A stretch of DNA of 64,000 nucleotides. It comes from Aliidongia sp035943795. Lineage in GTDB: Bacteria > Pseudomonadota > Alphaproteobacteria > ATCC43930 > CGMCC-115725. This document shows, piece by piece, positions 1 to 8,684 of this stretch; within the stretch, counting starts at the first letter, position 1; each line of letters opens with the position of its first letter. Both the position numbers and the translations under genes were made by a program. The stretch is from assembly GCF_035943795.1 (NCBI RefSeq), contig NZ_DASZBY010000120.1, positions 62,001 to 126,000 on the forward strand, read 5' to 3'. The notes beneath the pieces are model-generated. The model made no database searches. It worked only from the letters and a program-made list of their open reading frames with translations, and was not told where the DNA came from.

Positions 1-1864
1 GCACCGCCTGGGTGATGGCGCCGGTCAATCCATCGACTTCGCGAATGCGCGCGCCGATGCCGCCGATGGCCTGCACCGCGGTTTCCGTCGCCTGCTGGAT
101 CGCGGCGACCTGTCGTGTGATCTGTTCGGTCGCCGCCGCCGTCTGCGAGGCCAGGTTCTTGACCTCGCTCGCGACCACGGCGAAGCCCTTGCCGGCCTCG
201 CCGGCCCGCGCCGCCTCGATCGTGGCGTTCAACGCCAGCAGGTTGGTCTGGGCCGCGATGGCACTGATCACGCCCACGACCTGGCCGATCTGGGCGGCCG
301 CGTCCGACAATTGGGCGACTTCCCGGTTGGTCGCCTCGGCATCGCCGACCGCCCGCGCAGTGAGGCGCGAGGATTGCTCGACCTTGTCGGACACTTCGGA
401 CAGCGAGGCCCGCATCTCCTCGGCGGCACCGGCGACCGCATTGATGCTTTCCGCCGCCTGCTGGACCGCGCGCGCGATCTCTTCTGTGCGTTGGGTCGCA
501 TCGCCGGCCGTCCCGGTCATGGCGCCAGCCGCATCGATCATGCGCCCGGTCGCCTGCCCGACCGCGTCCAGCGTGCGGCCGACCGAGGTTTCGAAGCCAC
601 GGCACAGCAAGCCCAGCCGTCCGGCCCGCGCGAGATCGGCCTCCTGCGCGCCTAAGCGTTCCGCCGCGAGGCGGTCTGCGTCGAGCGCGCCTTGCCGCAG
701 GGCTTCCAGTGTCACCGCCATCTCGGCGAATTCGTCGTCCTGACCGACCAGCGGCACGGGTTGCGCATAGTCGCGCCGGGACAGATGGCCGATCGCGGCG
801 CTCAGGCTGCGCACCGGAGTCACCACCCGGCGGCGGATCAACCGCAGCACGAAGGCGGCACCGGCCAGCGCCAGCAACAGCACCGCGCTCGATGCCGCCA
901 GGGAAAAGCGCGCCGATGCGCGCTGGTCTTCGGCACGCCGCTGCATCAGGTCGAGGGCGGTCAGCGCGATCTTGAGGATCGGTTCGAACGGCGCGTTGCA
1001 CAGCGTCGTCCATTGCCCCGGCGTCACTGGCGCCGTACCGCTGTCGTCGAGCTTCCGATAGACCGCGTCGCGCTCGGCAATCGATTTTCCCATGGCTGCG
1101 TCCGCTTCGGCCAGCGCGCCTCGCAGGGCGCTGGGCACGCCGGGTCGCACCATCAGGCCTTTGAGCGAAGTCCAACCGGCCTCGCCCGATCCCCGCAGCC
1201 GGTCGACGCCCGCCCGCACGTCGGCCGAAAGCTTCTTGCCGCCGGCGACGGCCCCGCGCGAGGCCGAACATTCGGAGCCGGCGGCATCGCGGATGCCCCA
1301 GGCCGTCTGTCGGGCGCCAACCAGTTCGCCGACGAACGGATCGGCGATCCGCGCCTCTCCGGCAACATTGAGCGACGCTTCGTTCAGGCTATCGATGACC
1401 GCACCCAGTCCCTTGTACCAGGCCTCGGTCGCCTTGATGTCGCGCTCCGCCTTTGGCTTGGCGGCATAGGCATCGAGTTGGTCCCACAGTTGGCCGACGG
1501 CGCTCCAGCGTTGCTGCAGCTCCACGGTAAGCCGATCCAGCCCGGCGCCGCCGATGCGCGGCAGGACCCTGACCGCCGCCTGGAACTCGTTGGCGTCGCG
1601 GGCGCGCACCTCGGCCAATTTCGGCTTCGGATCGTCGAGATTGAGTAGCGCGGTCTGGATGTCGCCGCGCGACACGCGCAGCGCCTGCATCGAACCGAAT
1701 ACGGTGCGATCGGCCTCGGCGAGCGTAACCAGACGACTGGCCTCGGACGTCTCGCGGATGGCAGTGACGACCTGAAGGCCCAGCACGATGACGAGCAACG
1801 CCGACAGGGCGACGAACGCGGCTGTCAGCAGGCTGCCGACACGTAGACGAAGCCCAAGACTCAT
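1..1864 (-). CDS. Methyl-accepting chemotaxis protein (C-terminus cut by window edge)
   Basis: Transmembrane chemoreceptor that passes ligand signals to CheA/CheW. Translation gives a first membrane helix at about residues 11-31, a sensor region of roughly 285 residues, a second helix near 318-340 ending in LRLIRRRVV, a HAMP linker, and the cytoplasmic signalling domain. The receptor hairpin motif NLLALNATIEAARAGEAGKG is complete near residues 538-558. The reading frame is still open at the left edge after 621 codons, so the last part of the signalling domain lies outside. The ATG at 1864-1862 is the natural start because the membrane helix begins ten residues later. The ligand cannot be read from the sequence. 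Confidence 0.95.
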   Translation of the reverse strand, partial: MSLGLRLRVGSLLTAAFVALSALLVIVLGLQVVTAIRETSEASRLVTLAEADRTVFGSMQALRVSRGDIQTALLNLDDPKPKLAEVRARDANEFQAAVRVLPRIGGAGLDRLTVELQQRWSAVGQLWDQLDAYAAKPKAERDIKATEAWYKGLGAVIDSLNEASLNVAGEARIADPFVGELVGARQTAWGIRDAAGSECSASRGAVAGGKKLSADVRAGVDRLRGSGEAGWTSLKGLMVRPGVPSALRGALAEADAAMGKSIAERDAVYRKLDDSGTAPVTPGQWTTLCNAPFEPILKIALTALDLMQRRAEDQRASARFSLAASSAVLLLALAGAAFVLRLIRRRVVTPVRSLSAAIGHLSRRDYAQPVPLVGQDDEFAEMAVTLEALRQGALDADRLAAERLGAQEADLARAGRLGLLCRGFETSVGRTLDAVGQATGRMIDAAGAMTGTAGDATQRTEEIARAVQQAAESINAVAGAAEEMRASLSEVSDKVEQSSRLTARAVGDAEATNREVAQLSDAAAQIGQVVGVISAIAAQTNLLALNATIEAARAGEAGKGFAVVASEVKNLASQTAAATEQITRQVAAIQQATETAVQAIGGIGARIREVDGLTGAITQAV

Positions 1865-1995
1865 GCCGCCCTCCCCATCGGCGCGCTTGCGTCGCGCGCC
1901 CCCCAAGGGGCTGACTTTACATTAAAGTTTTGACAAATCGTTACACGACCCGAGATTCGGCACCCCGACACGAGGCACCGACCCCCGGGGTCGCG

Positions 1996-4404
1996 TCATC
2001 CGCGCAGGCTGGCGCCGGTCAGCTTCACGACCTGGGCGACGACCGTCTTCGACACGGCCTCGATCGCTTCATCGGTCAAGGTCGCCTCGACCGGCTGCAG
2101 GGTCACGGTCAGGGCCAGCGACTTCTTGCCCTCCGGCACGCCCTGGCCGGTATAGACGTCGAACAGGCGGACCTCGGTGACGAGCTTCTTGTCCGCGCCC
2201 CTGGCTGCCCGCAGCACCGCCTCGGCGGTCACCGCCGTATCGACCAGAAAGGCGAAATCGCGCTCGATCGGCTGGAAGGGCGACGGTTTCAACAGCGGCC
2301 GGCCCTTCTGCGCCTTGGCGGGCGGCACCGCATCGAGATAGACCTCGAAACCTGCCACCGGCCCCTTCAGGCCCAGTTCGCCCACCAGGCGCGGATGGAT
2401 CTCGCCGAAATGCGCCAGCACGTTCTTGGGGCCGAGGCGGATCGAGCCACCCCGCCCCGGATGATACCAGCCCGGCGGGTCGGCCGTGACCTGCAGGTTC
2501 TCGACCGGCGCACCGGCGGCGGCAAGCGCCGCGAACGCGTCGGCCTTGGCGTCGAACGCGTCGACGGGCGCGCCGGCGTCGCGCCACAGTTTCCTGGCCG
2601 TGCGGCCATGCCGGATGCCCGCCGCGACCAGGGACTGGCCGCCCGGGGTGTCGTCGCGATACTGCGGCCCCAGCTCGAACAGCGCCACGTCGCCATAGCC
2701 GCGATCGGCATTGCGCTGGGCCGCGGTCAGCAGGTTGGGCAGGATCGTCGGGCGCATGATGTCGAGGTCGCTCGAAATCGGATTTGCAACCATCAGCGAC
2801 GGGTCCACCGTGCCGAACAGGCTGTGATTCCCGACACCGAGCAGCACGCTAGACATGAAGGAATAGGTCACCGCCTCGTTCAGGCCGCGCTCTGCCAGGG
2901 TCCGCCGGACCAGCCCGGCACGGCGCTGGCTGGCATCGACGGCCTGGCCCGGCAGGGCGCCGACCGGCAGCAGCGGCACGGCGGGGATATGGTCATAGCC
3001 ATGGAGGCGCAGCACCTCCTCGACCAGGTCCGCCTCGCCTTCGATGTCGGCGCGCCATGACGGCAGCGAGACGGTGAAATCCGCCCCGGTCTTGACGACC
3101 GAGCAGCCGAGATGGCTGAGGATGCGCGAGATCGCCTCGTCCGGCACCGCGACCGCGCCCAGGCTCTGGACCCGCTGAGGCCGCAGGGTGATGCTGCGCC
3201 GCCAATCCGGCTCGGCGCCAGTCGCGGTGACCTCGCCCGGCTCGCCGCCGCACAAGTCGAGCACCAGCCGCGTCGCGATTTCGATCGCGTCGAACACGAA
3301 GGCCGGATCGACGCCGCGCTCGAAGCGATAGCGCGCATCGCTCTGCACGTTGAGCCGGCGCCCGGTTTCGGCCGTGCGGATCGGATCGAACAGCGCCGCC
3401 TCGATCAGCACGTCGACGGTATTCTCGTCGCAACCCGTCGCCTCGCCGCCCATCACGCCGCCCAGGCTGACCACGCCACTCTCGTCGGAGATCGCGATCA
3501 TGCCGGCTTCGAGCGCATACTCCTTGCCGTTGAGCGCCAGCATCGTCTCGCCGCCCGCCGCCGGGTGCACGGTCAGGTCGCCCGTCAGCTTGCCGACATC
3601 GAACACATGCAGCGGCCGGTTGAGGTCGAAGGTCGCGAGGTTGGTGATGTCGACCAGGGTCGAAATCGGACGCAGCCCGATCGAGGTCAGACGCTCCTGC
3701 AGCCAGGCCGGGCTCGGGCCGTTCCTGACGCCGCGGATGACCCGGCCGACGAACAGCGGGCAGTCCTTGGCGGCCGCATCGGCGATGTGGATCCGGACCG
3801 GGCTCGCGAACCGACCGGCGATCTTCTCGACCGCGAGCGGCTTCAGGCTGCCGACGCCGGCTGCCGCCAGATCGCGTGCGATGCCGCGCACGCCCAGGCA
3901 ATCGGCCCGGTTCGGCGTGATCTTGATGTCGAGCATCGGATCGTCGAGGCCCATCACGGCGGCGAACGGCTGGCCGACCGGCGCATCCGCCGGCAGCTCG
4001 ATGATGCCCTCGTGGTCGTCGCTCAGCCCCATCTCATAGGCCGAGCACATCATGCCGTTGGACGCGACGCCGCGGATCTCGCTCGGTTTCAACACCAGGC
4101 CGGTGCGCGGAATGGTCGAGCCCGACGGCGCGAACACGATCTTGAGGCCGGCCCGCGCATTGGGTGCGCCGCAGACGACCTGTACCGTTTCGTTGCCGGT
4201 ATCGACCTTGCACAGCCGCAGCTTGTCGGCATTCGGATGCTGGTCGGCCGACACGACATAGCCGACCGTGAACGGCGCCAAGGCGGCACCGCGATCCTCG
4301 ATGCCGTCGACCTCGAGGCCCAGCATGGTGAGACGGGCCGAGAGCGTCGCCAGGTCGGCGTCGGTCTCGAGATGCTGCTTGAGCCAGGAAAGCGTGGTTT
4401 TCAT
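1996..4404 (-). CDS. pheT: Phenylalanine-tRNA ligase beta subunit
   Basis: Beta chain of the alpha2-beta2 enzyme that charges tRNA-Phe in the cytoplasm. The 802 residues match the full bacterial length. The order is an N-terminal tRNA-binding (EMAP-like) domain at about 40-150, the B3/B4 editing domain at about 215-385 (AHPxxx-type GxxVMGG region present), the B5 domain, a catalytic-like core, and a C-terminal FDX-ACB anticodon-binding domain from about 705. Its ATG overlaps the pheS stop by four bases (ATGA), so the two subunits are translationally coupled. A short inverted repeat follows the stop near 1979-1993, but there is no clear U-tract. Confidence 0.98.
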   Translation of the reverse strand: MKTTLSWLKQHLETDADLATLSARLTMLGLEVDGIEDRGAALAPFTVGYVVSADQHPNADKLRLCKVDTGNETVQVVCGAPNARAGLKIVFAPSGSTIPRTGLVLKPSEIRGVASNGMMCSAYEMGLSDDHEGIIELPADAPVGQPFAAVMGLDDPMLDIKITPNRADCLGVRGIARDLAAAGVGSLKPLAVEKIAGRFASPVRIHIADAAAKDCPLFVGRVIRGVRNGPSPAWLQERLTSIGLRPISTLVDITNLATFDLNRPLHVFDVGKLTGDLTVHPAAGGETMLALNGKEYALEAGMIAISDESGVVSLGGVMGGEATGCDENTVDVLIEAALFDPIRTAETGRRLNVQSDARYRFERGVDPAFVFDAIEIATRLVLDLCGGEPGEVTATGAEPDWRRSITLRPQRVQSLGAVAVPDEAISRILSHLGCSVVKTGADFTVSLPSWRADIEGEADLVEEVLRLHGYDHIPAVPLLPVGALPGQAVDASQRRAGLVRRTLAERGLNEAVTYSFMSSVLLGVGNHSLFGTVDPSLMVANPISSDLDIMRPTILPNLLTAAQRNADRGYGDVALFELGPQYRDDTPGGQSLVAAGIRHGRTARKLWRDAGAPVDAFDAKADAFAALAAAGAPVENLQVTADPPGWYHPGRGGSIRLGPKNVLAHFGEIHPRLVGELGLKGPVAGFEVYLDAVPPAKAQKGRPLLKPSPFQPIERDFAFLVDTAVTAEAVLRAARGADKKLVTEVRLFDVYTGQGVPEGKKSLALTVTLQPVEATLTDEAIEAVSKTVVAQVVKLTGASLRG

Positions 4405-5495
4405 CGGCTGAGCCCTCCCGTCAGGCTCGGTCGTTCCAACGGCAGGAAGCCGTAATGACGCAGCCAGCGCAGGTCGGACTCATAGAAGGTGCGCAGATCC
4501 GGAATGCCGTATTTCAGCATCGCGATGCGCTCGATGCCCATGCCGAAGGCGAAGCCCTGGTAGCGGGTCGGATCGATGCCGCAGTTGGCCAGCACCTTGG
4601 GGTGGACCATGCCGCAGCCGAGGATTTCGAGCCATTCGCCGTAATTGCCGAGCTTCAGCTCGCCGCCGGAACGCAGGCAGCCGATATCGACCTCGGCGCC
4701 GGGCTTGACGAACGGGAAATAGCTGGGCCGGAAGCGCAGCGGCAGGTCGTCAATGTCAAAGAACGCGCGCAGGAACTCGGTCAAGCAACCTTTGAGATGC
4801 CCCATGTGGGTCTTCTCGTCGATCACCAGCCCCTCGACCTGATGGAACATCGGCGAATGGGTCGCGTCATGGTCGAAGCGGAAGGTCCGGCCCGGGCAGA
4901 TGATCCGGATCGGCTGGCCCTGGGCCAGCTTGTCCTTGTCGCGCAGCATGGTACGGATTTGTACCGGCGAGGTGTGGGTGCGCAGCACCTTGCGCGTGCC
5001 GTCCGGCTTGTCGGCCAGATAGAACGTATCGTGCTCCTGGCGCGCCGGATGGTCGGCCGGGATGTTCAGCGCTTCGAAATTGTAGAAATCGCCCTCGATG
5101 TGCGGGCCTTCCTCGACGTGAAAGCCCATGGCGCCGAAGATCGCGGTCAGTTCGTCGATGGTCTGGCTGATCGGATGGATCCGGCCGGCCCCGTCATAGG
5201 CGACGGGCAAGGTGACGTCGATCCGCTCGGACGCCAGCCGGCGCTCCAGTGCCGCCTCGCCCAGGTGCGACTGGGCGGCGTCGATCGCGGCGGCGATCTC
5301 GTCCTTCAGGCGATTGAGCGCCTGGCCCGCGGTCTTGCGCGCCTCGGCGTCGAGGCCTCCCAGGTCCTTCATCAGGCCGGTGATTTCGCCCTTGCGGCCC
5401 AGGGCCTGGACCCGGACCTGGTCGAGCGCCACCGGAGTGTCCGCCGCGGCGATTTCCGCCAGCAGGCGGCTGCGCAAGGCTTCCAACGCGTCCAT
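4401..5495 (-). CDS. pheS: Phenylalanine-tRNA ligase alpha subunit
   Basis: Catalytic alpha subunit, a class II aminoacyl-tRNA synthetase. An N-terminal coiled-coil arm is followed by the catalytic domain with EGPHIEGDFYNFEALNIP, HTSPVQIRTM, the HQVEGLVID segment and motif 3 GFAFGMGIERIAMLKYG near the end. I chose the ATG at 5495-5493 (MDALEALR, 364 residues) because GAGG lies six bases upstream. A further-upstream in-frame start nine codons earlier would sit against the U-tract of the hairpin at 5521-5552. The gene lies downstream of rplT and overlaps pheT. The hairpin suggests that readthrough controls expression. Confidence 0.97.
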   Translation of the reverse strand: MDALEALRSRLLAEIAAADTPVALDQVRVQALGRKGEITGLMKDLGGLDAEARKTAGQALNRLKDEIAAAIDAAQSHLGEAALERRLASERIDVTLPVAYDGAGRIHPISQTIDELTAIFGAMGFHVEEGPHIEGDFYNFEALNIPADHPARQEHDTFYLADKPDGTRKVLRTHTSPVQIRTMLRDKDKLAQGQPIRIICPGRTFRFDHDATHSPMFHQVEGLVIDEKTHMGHLKGCLTEFLRAFFDIDDLPLRFRPSYFPFVKPGAEVDIGCLRSGGELKLGNYGEWLEILGCGMVHPKVLANCGIDPTRYQGFAFGMGIERIAMLKYGIPDLRTFYESDLRWLRHYGFLPLERPSLTGGLSR

Positions 5496-5520
5496 CGCTT
5501 CCCTCGGGATCAAACGAGAC

Positions 5521-5552
5521 AAAAAAAGGGCCGAAGATCGGATCTTCGGCCC
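5521..5552 (-). terminator. Intrinsic terminator hairpin in front of pheS (candidate attenuator)
   Basis: A perfect 12-bp inverted repeat, GGGCCGAAGATC and its complement around one central base (5528-5552), is followed on the minus strand by seven Ts (5527-5521). It ends only 26 bases before the pheS ATG. That leaves no room for a separate downstream promoter, so transcripts from rplT must pass through it. This fits an attenuator or partial terminator between the ribosomal-protein genes and pheST. Confidence 0.8.
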
Positions 5553-5682
5553 TGGTATCGTGCGGATCGTTCGCTTGAGGCGCGCGCTCTCAAGGCGCGT
5601 CGCGACAATACTCGACCGGCGGGGCCGTTAACGGGTCCCGGTGGTAAATCGAGCGGCGTGCGAACGAGTCATCATCGGTTGG

Positions 5683-6063
5683 TTATTCGGCCGCAGCCGA
5701 AGCCTTCTCGCCGAGCGCCTTCTGGGCGGTCTCGACCAGCGACTGGAACGCAGCCGGCTGGGTGATGGCGAGGTCGGAGATGATCTTGCGATCCAGCTCC
5801 ACGCCGGCCAGCTTCATGCCGTTCATGAACTGCGAATAGGTCAGTCCATGCTGGCGGGCGCCGGCATTGATGCGCTGGATCCACAGGCCGCGGAACGATC
5901 GCTTCTTGTTGCGACGATCGCGGTACGCGTACTGAAGGCCCTTTTCGACCTTCTCGATCGCGACGCGAAAGACCTTGCTGCCACGGCCGCGATAGCCCTT
6001 GGCAAGGTCGAGGATTTTCTTGTGACGGGCGTGCGTGATGACGCCCCGCTTGATGCGCGCCAT
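5683..6063 (-). CDS. rplT: 50S ribosomal protein bL20
   Basis: Large-subunit ribosomal protein needed for early 50S assembly; in several bacteria it also represses its own operon. The basic N-terminus MARIKRGVITHARHKKIL, the RNKKRSFRGLWIQRINA segment and the C-terminal globular half are all present. At 126 residues it is a few residues longer than usual because of an alanine-rich tail. It starts five bases after rpmI and is followed by about 190 bases, containing the pheS hairpin, before pheS. Confidence 0.98.
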   Translation of the reverse strand: MARIKRGVITHARHKKILDLAKGYRGRGSKVFRVAIEKVEKGLQYAYRDRRNKKRSFRGLWIQRINAGARQHGLTYSQFMNGMKLAGVELDRKIISDLAITQPAAFQSLVETAQKALGEKASAAAE

Positions 6064-6067
6064 GTTC

Positions 6068-6271
6068 TCAGCCCCTCAGATACGGCATGTACCACTTGAC
6101 CAGATTCGCGTCGCCCTTCTGCAGGGTGACGGTACCACGGGCCTTGCGCTTCATTTTCTGCGGCTTCGAGATCAGGCGATGACGCTTGTGCGCGACGTTC
6201 ATCTTGATCTTGCCGGTCGCGGTGCGGCTGAACCGCTTCTTCGCGCCGGATTTGGTCTTCAGCTTGGGCAC
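6068..6271 (-). CDS. rpmI: 50S ribosomal protein bL35
   Basis: Small basic protein of the large ribosomal subunit. The 67 residues begin MPKLKTKSGAKKRF and carry HKRHRLISKPQKMKRKARG, both typical of bL35. It is the first gene of rpmI-rplT-pheS-pheT. infC, which precedes rpmI in many bacteria, is absent here; the upstream gene is a DUF1059 protein. The leader of about 210 bases contains a weak imperfect hairpin (arms GGTGGC at 6303-6308 and GCCACC at 6341-6346), which could be a regulatory leader but is not diagnostic. Confidence 0.98.
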   Translation of the reverse strand: MPKLKTKSGAKKRFSRTATGKIKMNVAHKRHRLISKPQKMKRKARGTVTLQKGDANLVKWYMPYLRG

Positions 6272-6483
6272 TTTTCAGTTCCTTTGACCAAGGTTGCGAT
6301 ACGGTGGCTGGCATGCCCTGCGGCGCTAAAGCGCGGCCATGCCACCGAGATGGAGGCGGTTCGTATAGGGCATAGGTCGAAGGAACGCAAGCGGCGGCAG
6401 CCCGTAGGGCCGGCATGGAAGGGGGCCGCGCGGCGCAAGGCTGCGGGCCCCTCTCGAATTGAAACCGATGTCCGGTCGGTTTG

Positions 6484-6681
6484 CTAACCGTCAACCTTGG
6501 CCGGCAGGTCTTCGCGGATCGCGCCGCGGATGCGTTCGCGCAACGCCTCGGAGACCGGACCGATGTCGTGGGCACCGTGGGCGTGGTCGAGTTCCTTCAC
6601 GATCACCTCGGCATCGGTCGGGCCATGGACCTGGTAATCGCAGCCCGGAAAGACCGAGCCGCATTCGAGGATCTTGCTCAT
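6484..6681 (-). CDS. DUF1059 small protein
   Basis: Small soluble protein of 65 residues starting MSKILECGSVFPGCDY, with the family pattern of two cysteines near the N-terminus, then GPTDAEVIVKELDHAHGAH. DUF1059 proteins are uncharacterised; a small metal-binding role has been suggested because of the Cys and His residues. The ATG at 6681-6679 was chosen because AAGGAG lies six bases upstream, and the twelve extra codons of the longer frame look non-coding. It is transcribed in the same direction as rpmI but about 210 bases away, so it is probably a separate unit. Confidence 0.8.
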   Translation of the reverse strand: MSKILECGSVFPGCDYQVHGPTDAEVIVKELDHAHGAHDIGPVSEALRERIRGAIREDLPAKVDG

Positions 6682-6754
6682 TTCCATCTCCTTCGAGGAG
6701 CCACAACCGGCCCCCACAAGGATAACAGCCCCGGCTTGAACCCCGTTCCTCGGA

Positions 6755-7192
6755 TCAGCCGTGCAAGGGACCAGGGCCGGGCTTCCAATCCGGTGGCGCC
6801 AGTTCGAAGTGAGCGAACTCGAAGCCAGGCGACACCGTGCAGCTGACCAGGGTCCAGGCCCCGAGGCTGACTGCGCATTGCCACGCGTCCGGCGGCACGA
6901 CCGCCTGCGGCTTCAAGCCGAGCGCCAGGTCGCCGCCCAGATGCACGCCCCAGGCATCGTGGCCGTTTTCCGACACCGTGAGGGCCAGCGGAGCGCCGGC
7001 ATGCCAGAACCAGATCTCGGCAGCATCGACCCGGTGCCAATGGGACGATTCGCCGGCCTGCAGCAGGAAGTAGATCGCCGTGACCGCCGCCCGCTCGCCC
7101 GGCGCCGCGGGTGCGCGATAGGTCTCGACATAATGCCCACCCTCGGGATGCGGCTGCATCCCGAGGGTGCGGATGATCTCGGCGGCGGTCAT
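6755..7192 (-). CDS. DUF985 (cupin_5) family protein
   Basis: Single-domain cupin of 145 residues. The start MTAAEIIRTLGMQPHPEGGHYVE, the YFLLQAGESSHWHRVDAAEIW core and the late PPDAWQ and CTVSPGFEF segments are characteristic of DUF985. Histidines in SSHWHR occupy the usual cupin metal-site position. The substrate is unknown for the family. The ATG at 7192 overlaps the stop of the upstream glutathione transferase gene by four bases (ATGA), so the two genes are co-translated; this also rules out the longer in-frame start. Confidence 0.88.
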   Translation of the reverse strand: MTAAEIIRTLGMQPHPEGGHYVETYRAPAAPGERAAVTAIYFLLQAGESSHWHRVDAAEIWFWHAGAPLALTVSENGHDAWGVHLGGDLALGLKPQAVVPPDAWQCAVSLGAWTLVSCTVSPGFEFAHFELAPPDWKPGPGPLHG

Positions 7193-7794
7193 GCCTTGGG
7201 CTGGGTCGCCTGGAACGAGGGGCGTGCCGAAACCTTGGCGTACCAGGTCGCGAGTGCGGCGTAGTCGCCGCGCCAATCCTCGTCGGGAAAACGGAAATCG
7301 AGATAGCCCAGCGCGCAGCCGGCCGCGATCTCGCCGATCGTCAGGCTGTCGCCGAGGCCCTCCGCCGCGAGCGACGCCACGGCCTGGCGCACCTTGCGGA
7401 ACTGCCCGTCGACCCAGTCCTTCCAGCGCAGCGTCTCGGGCCGGAGATACCCCTCGTAACGGGTCAGCAGCGCCGCATCGAGCAGGCCATCGGCCGTGGC
7501 CTGGCGCCGCAGCGCGGTCCAGCGCGCCGGCCCCGCGGCCGGGAACAGCCGGTTGCCACCATGCAGCGTATCGAGATATTCGGCGATGACACGGGAGTCG
7601 AACAGGCTCTGCCCGTCGTCCACCAGCAAAGTCGGTACCTTGACCAGCGGGTTCCGGGCCGCGACCTCCGGGTTGATCGCGGTCGGTGTAACCGCGCTCG
7701 GCACCAGTTCGATGCGATCGACCAGCCCGGTCTCATGGGCCACGACCATCACCTTGCGGACATAGGGCGATGCCGCTGAATAGAGAAGTTTCAT
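7189..7794 (-). CDS. Glutathione S-transferase family protein
   Basis: Cytoplasmic GST-fold protein of 201 residues. The N-terminal thioredoxin-like domain runs to about residue 78 with SAASPYVRKVMV at the active-site position (Ser rather than Cys), the cis-proline region NPLVKVPTLLVDDG and the glutathione gamma-Glu contact LFDSRVIAEYLD. The rest is the all-helical C-terminal domain. It is 23 bases downstream of glyoxalase II, another glutathione enzyme, and overlaps the DUF985 cupin gene. The electrophilic substrate cannot be predicted. Confidence 0.92.
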   Translation of the reverse strand: MKLLYSAASPYVRKVMVVAHETGLVDRIELVPSAVTPTAINPEVAARNPLVKVPTLLVDDGQSLFDSRVIAEYLDTLHGGNRLFPAAGPARWTALRRQATADGLLDAALLTRYEGYLRPETLRWKDWVDGQFRKVRQAVASLAAEGLGDSLTIGEIAAGCALGYLDFRFPDEDWRGDYAALATWYAKVSARPSFQATQPKA

Positions 7795-7817
7795 GCACGG
7801 CCTTTCCGGCGTCGTTG

Positions 7818-8585
7818 TCAGAAATTATCCTTGCCGCGACGGATGGCGGCAAAGACCTCGGTGGCCGGTCGCCCGGCAAGGCCGAGCGCGGCCTGGACCG
7901 CCGGTACGTCGGCCCGCAGGAACGGATTGGTCGCCTTTTCGACGCCGAGGATCGTCGGAATGGTCGGCTTGCCGGCCGCCCGAAGCGCCGCGATCTCGGC
8001 CGCCCTTGCCTCCAGCGCCGGATTGCCCCGCTCGATCGTCAGGCCGAAGCGCGCGTTCGACTGAGTATATTCATGGCCGCAATAGACCCGCGTCGCATCG
8101 GGCAGCGACCGCAGTTTGCCGAGCGAGCGCCACATTTCGGCGGGCGTGCCCTCGAACAGCTTGCCGCAACCGAGCGAGAACAGGGTATCGCCGGAAAACA
8201 ACGCCTGGTCCGCCTCGAACCAGAAGGCGATATGGCCGCTGGTGTGGCCGGGCACCGCGAAGACCTGCGCTTCGCTGCCGCCGACCCGGTAGCGGTCGCC
8301 TTCGGCGAGCGGTACGTCGACGTCGGGGATGCGGTGCAGGTCGGCGCGCGGTGCCGCGATCAAAGCACCCGTCGCCGCCTTCAGCGCAGCATTGCCGCCG
8401 ATATGGTCCAGATGATGATGGGTATTGAGAATATGGCCGAGGCGCCAGCCCTCGGCCTCGAGGACGGCCAGCACGGGCGCCGCTTCCGAAGGGTCGACGA
8501 CCGCCGTCTCACCGGTTCCGGCATCATGCAGCAGATAGCCGTAATTGTCGGACAGGAGCGGCACCAAACGGATTTCGAGCGCCAT
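7818..8585 (-). CDS. gloB: Hydroxyacylglutathione hydrolase (glyoxalase II)
   Basis: Hydrolyses S-D-lactoylglutathione in methylglyoxal detoxification. The 255-residue protein has the metallo-beta-lactamase metal motif THHHLDHIGG near residue 55, PGHTSGH, FSGDTLF and GHEYT, and a C-terminal glyoxalase II domain with KATNPFLR. The ATG at 8585-8583 (MALEIRLVPLLSDNYGYL) fits the family start; an in-frame start 25 codons earlier adds non-homologous sequence. It lies upstream of the glutathione transferase gene and is divergent from a methyltransferase gene 99 bases away, an arrangement I recognise from other Alphaproteobacteria. Confidence 0.95.
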   Translation of the reverse strand: MALEIRLVPLLSDNYGYLLHDAGTGETAVVDPSEAAPVLAVLEAEGWRLGHILNTHHHLDHIGGNAALKAATGALIAAPRADLHRIPDVDVPLAEGDRYRVGGSEAQVFAVPGHTSGHIAFWFEADQALFSGDTLFSLGCGKLFEGTPAEMWRSLGKLRSLPDATRVYCGHEYTQSNARFGLTIERGNPALEARAAEIAALRAAGKPTIPTILGVEKATNPFLRADVPAVQAALGLAGRPATEVFAAIRRGKDNF

Positions 8586-8684
8586 CGCGGATCTTCCCAG
8601 TCGCCTCGGACGTCCCACCATAGGGTCGCAGCCCTGCGCGCGCCAAGCCTTCCCCGTCACGTTTTCGTGCTAATCTCCGGTGCA

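Noticed and set aside
1979..1993. pheT terminator (CGACCCC/GGGGTCG)
   Set aside because: The inverted repeat has almost no loop and no T-run follows on the minus strand.
1930..3060. Long plus-strand open frame opposite pheT
   Set aside because: It is a shadow of pheT: composition is Arg/His/Gln-rich, no domain is recognised, and the complementary strand carries a full phenylalanyl-tRNA synthetase subunit.
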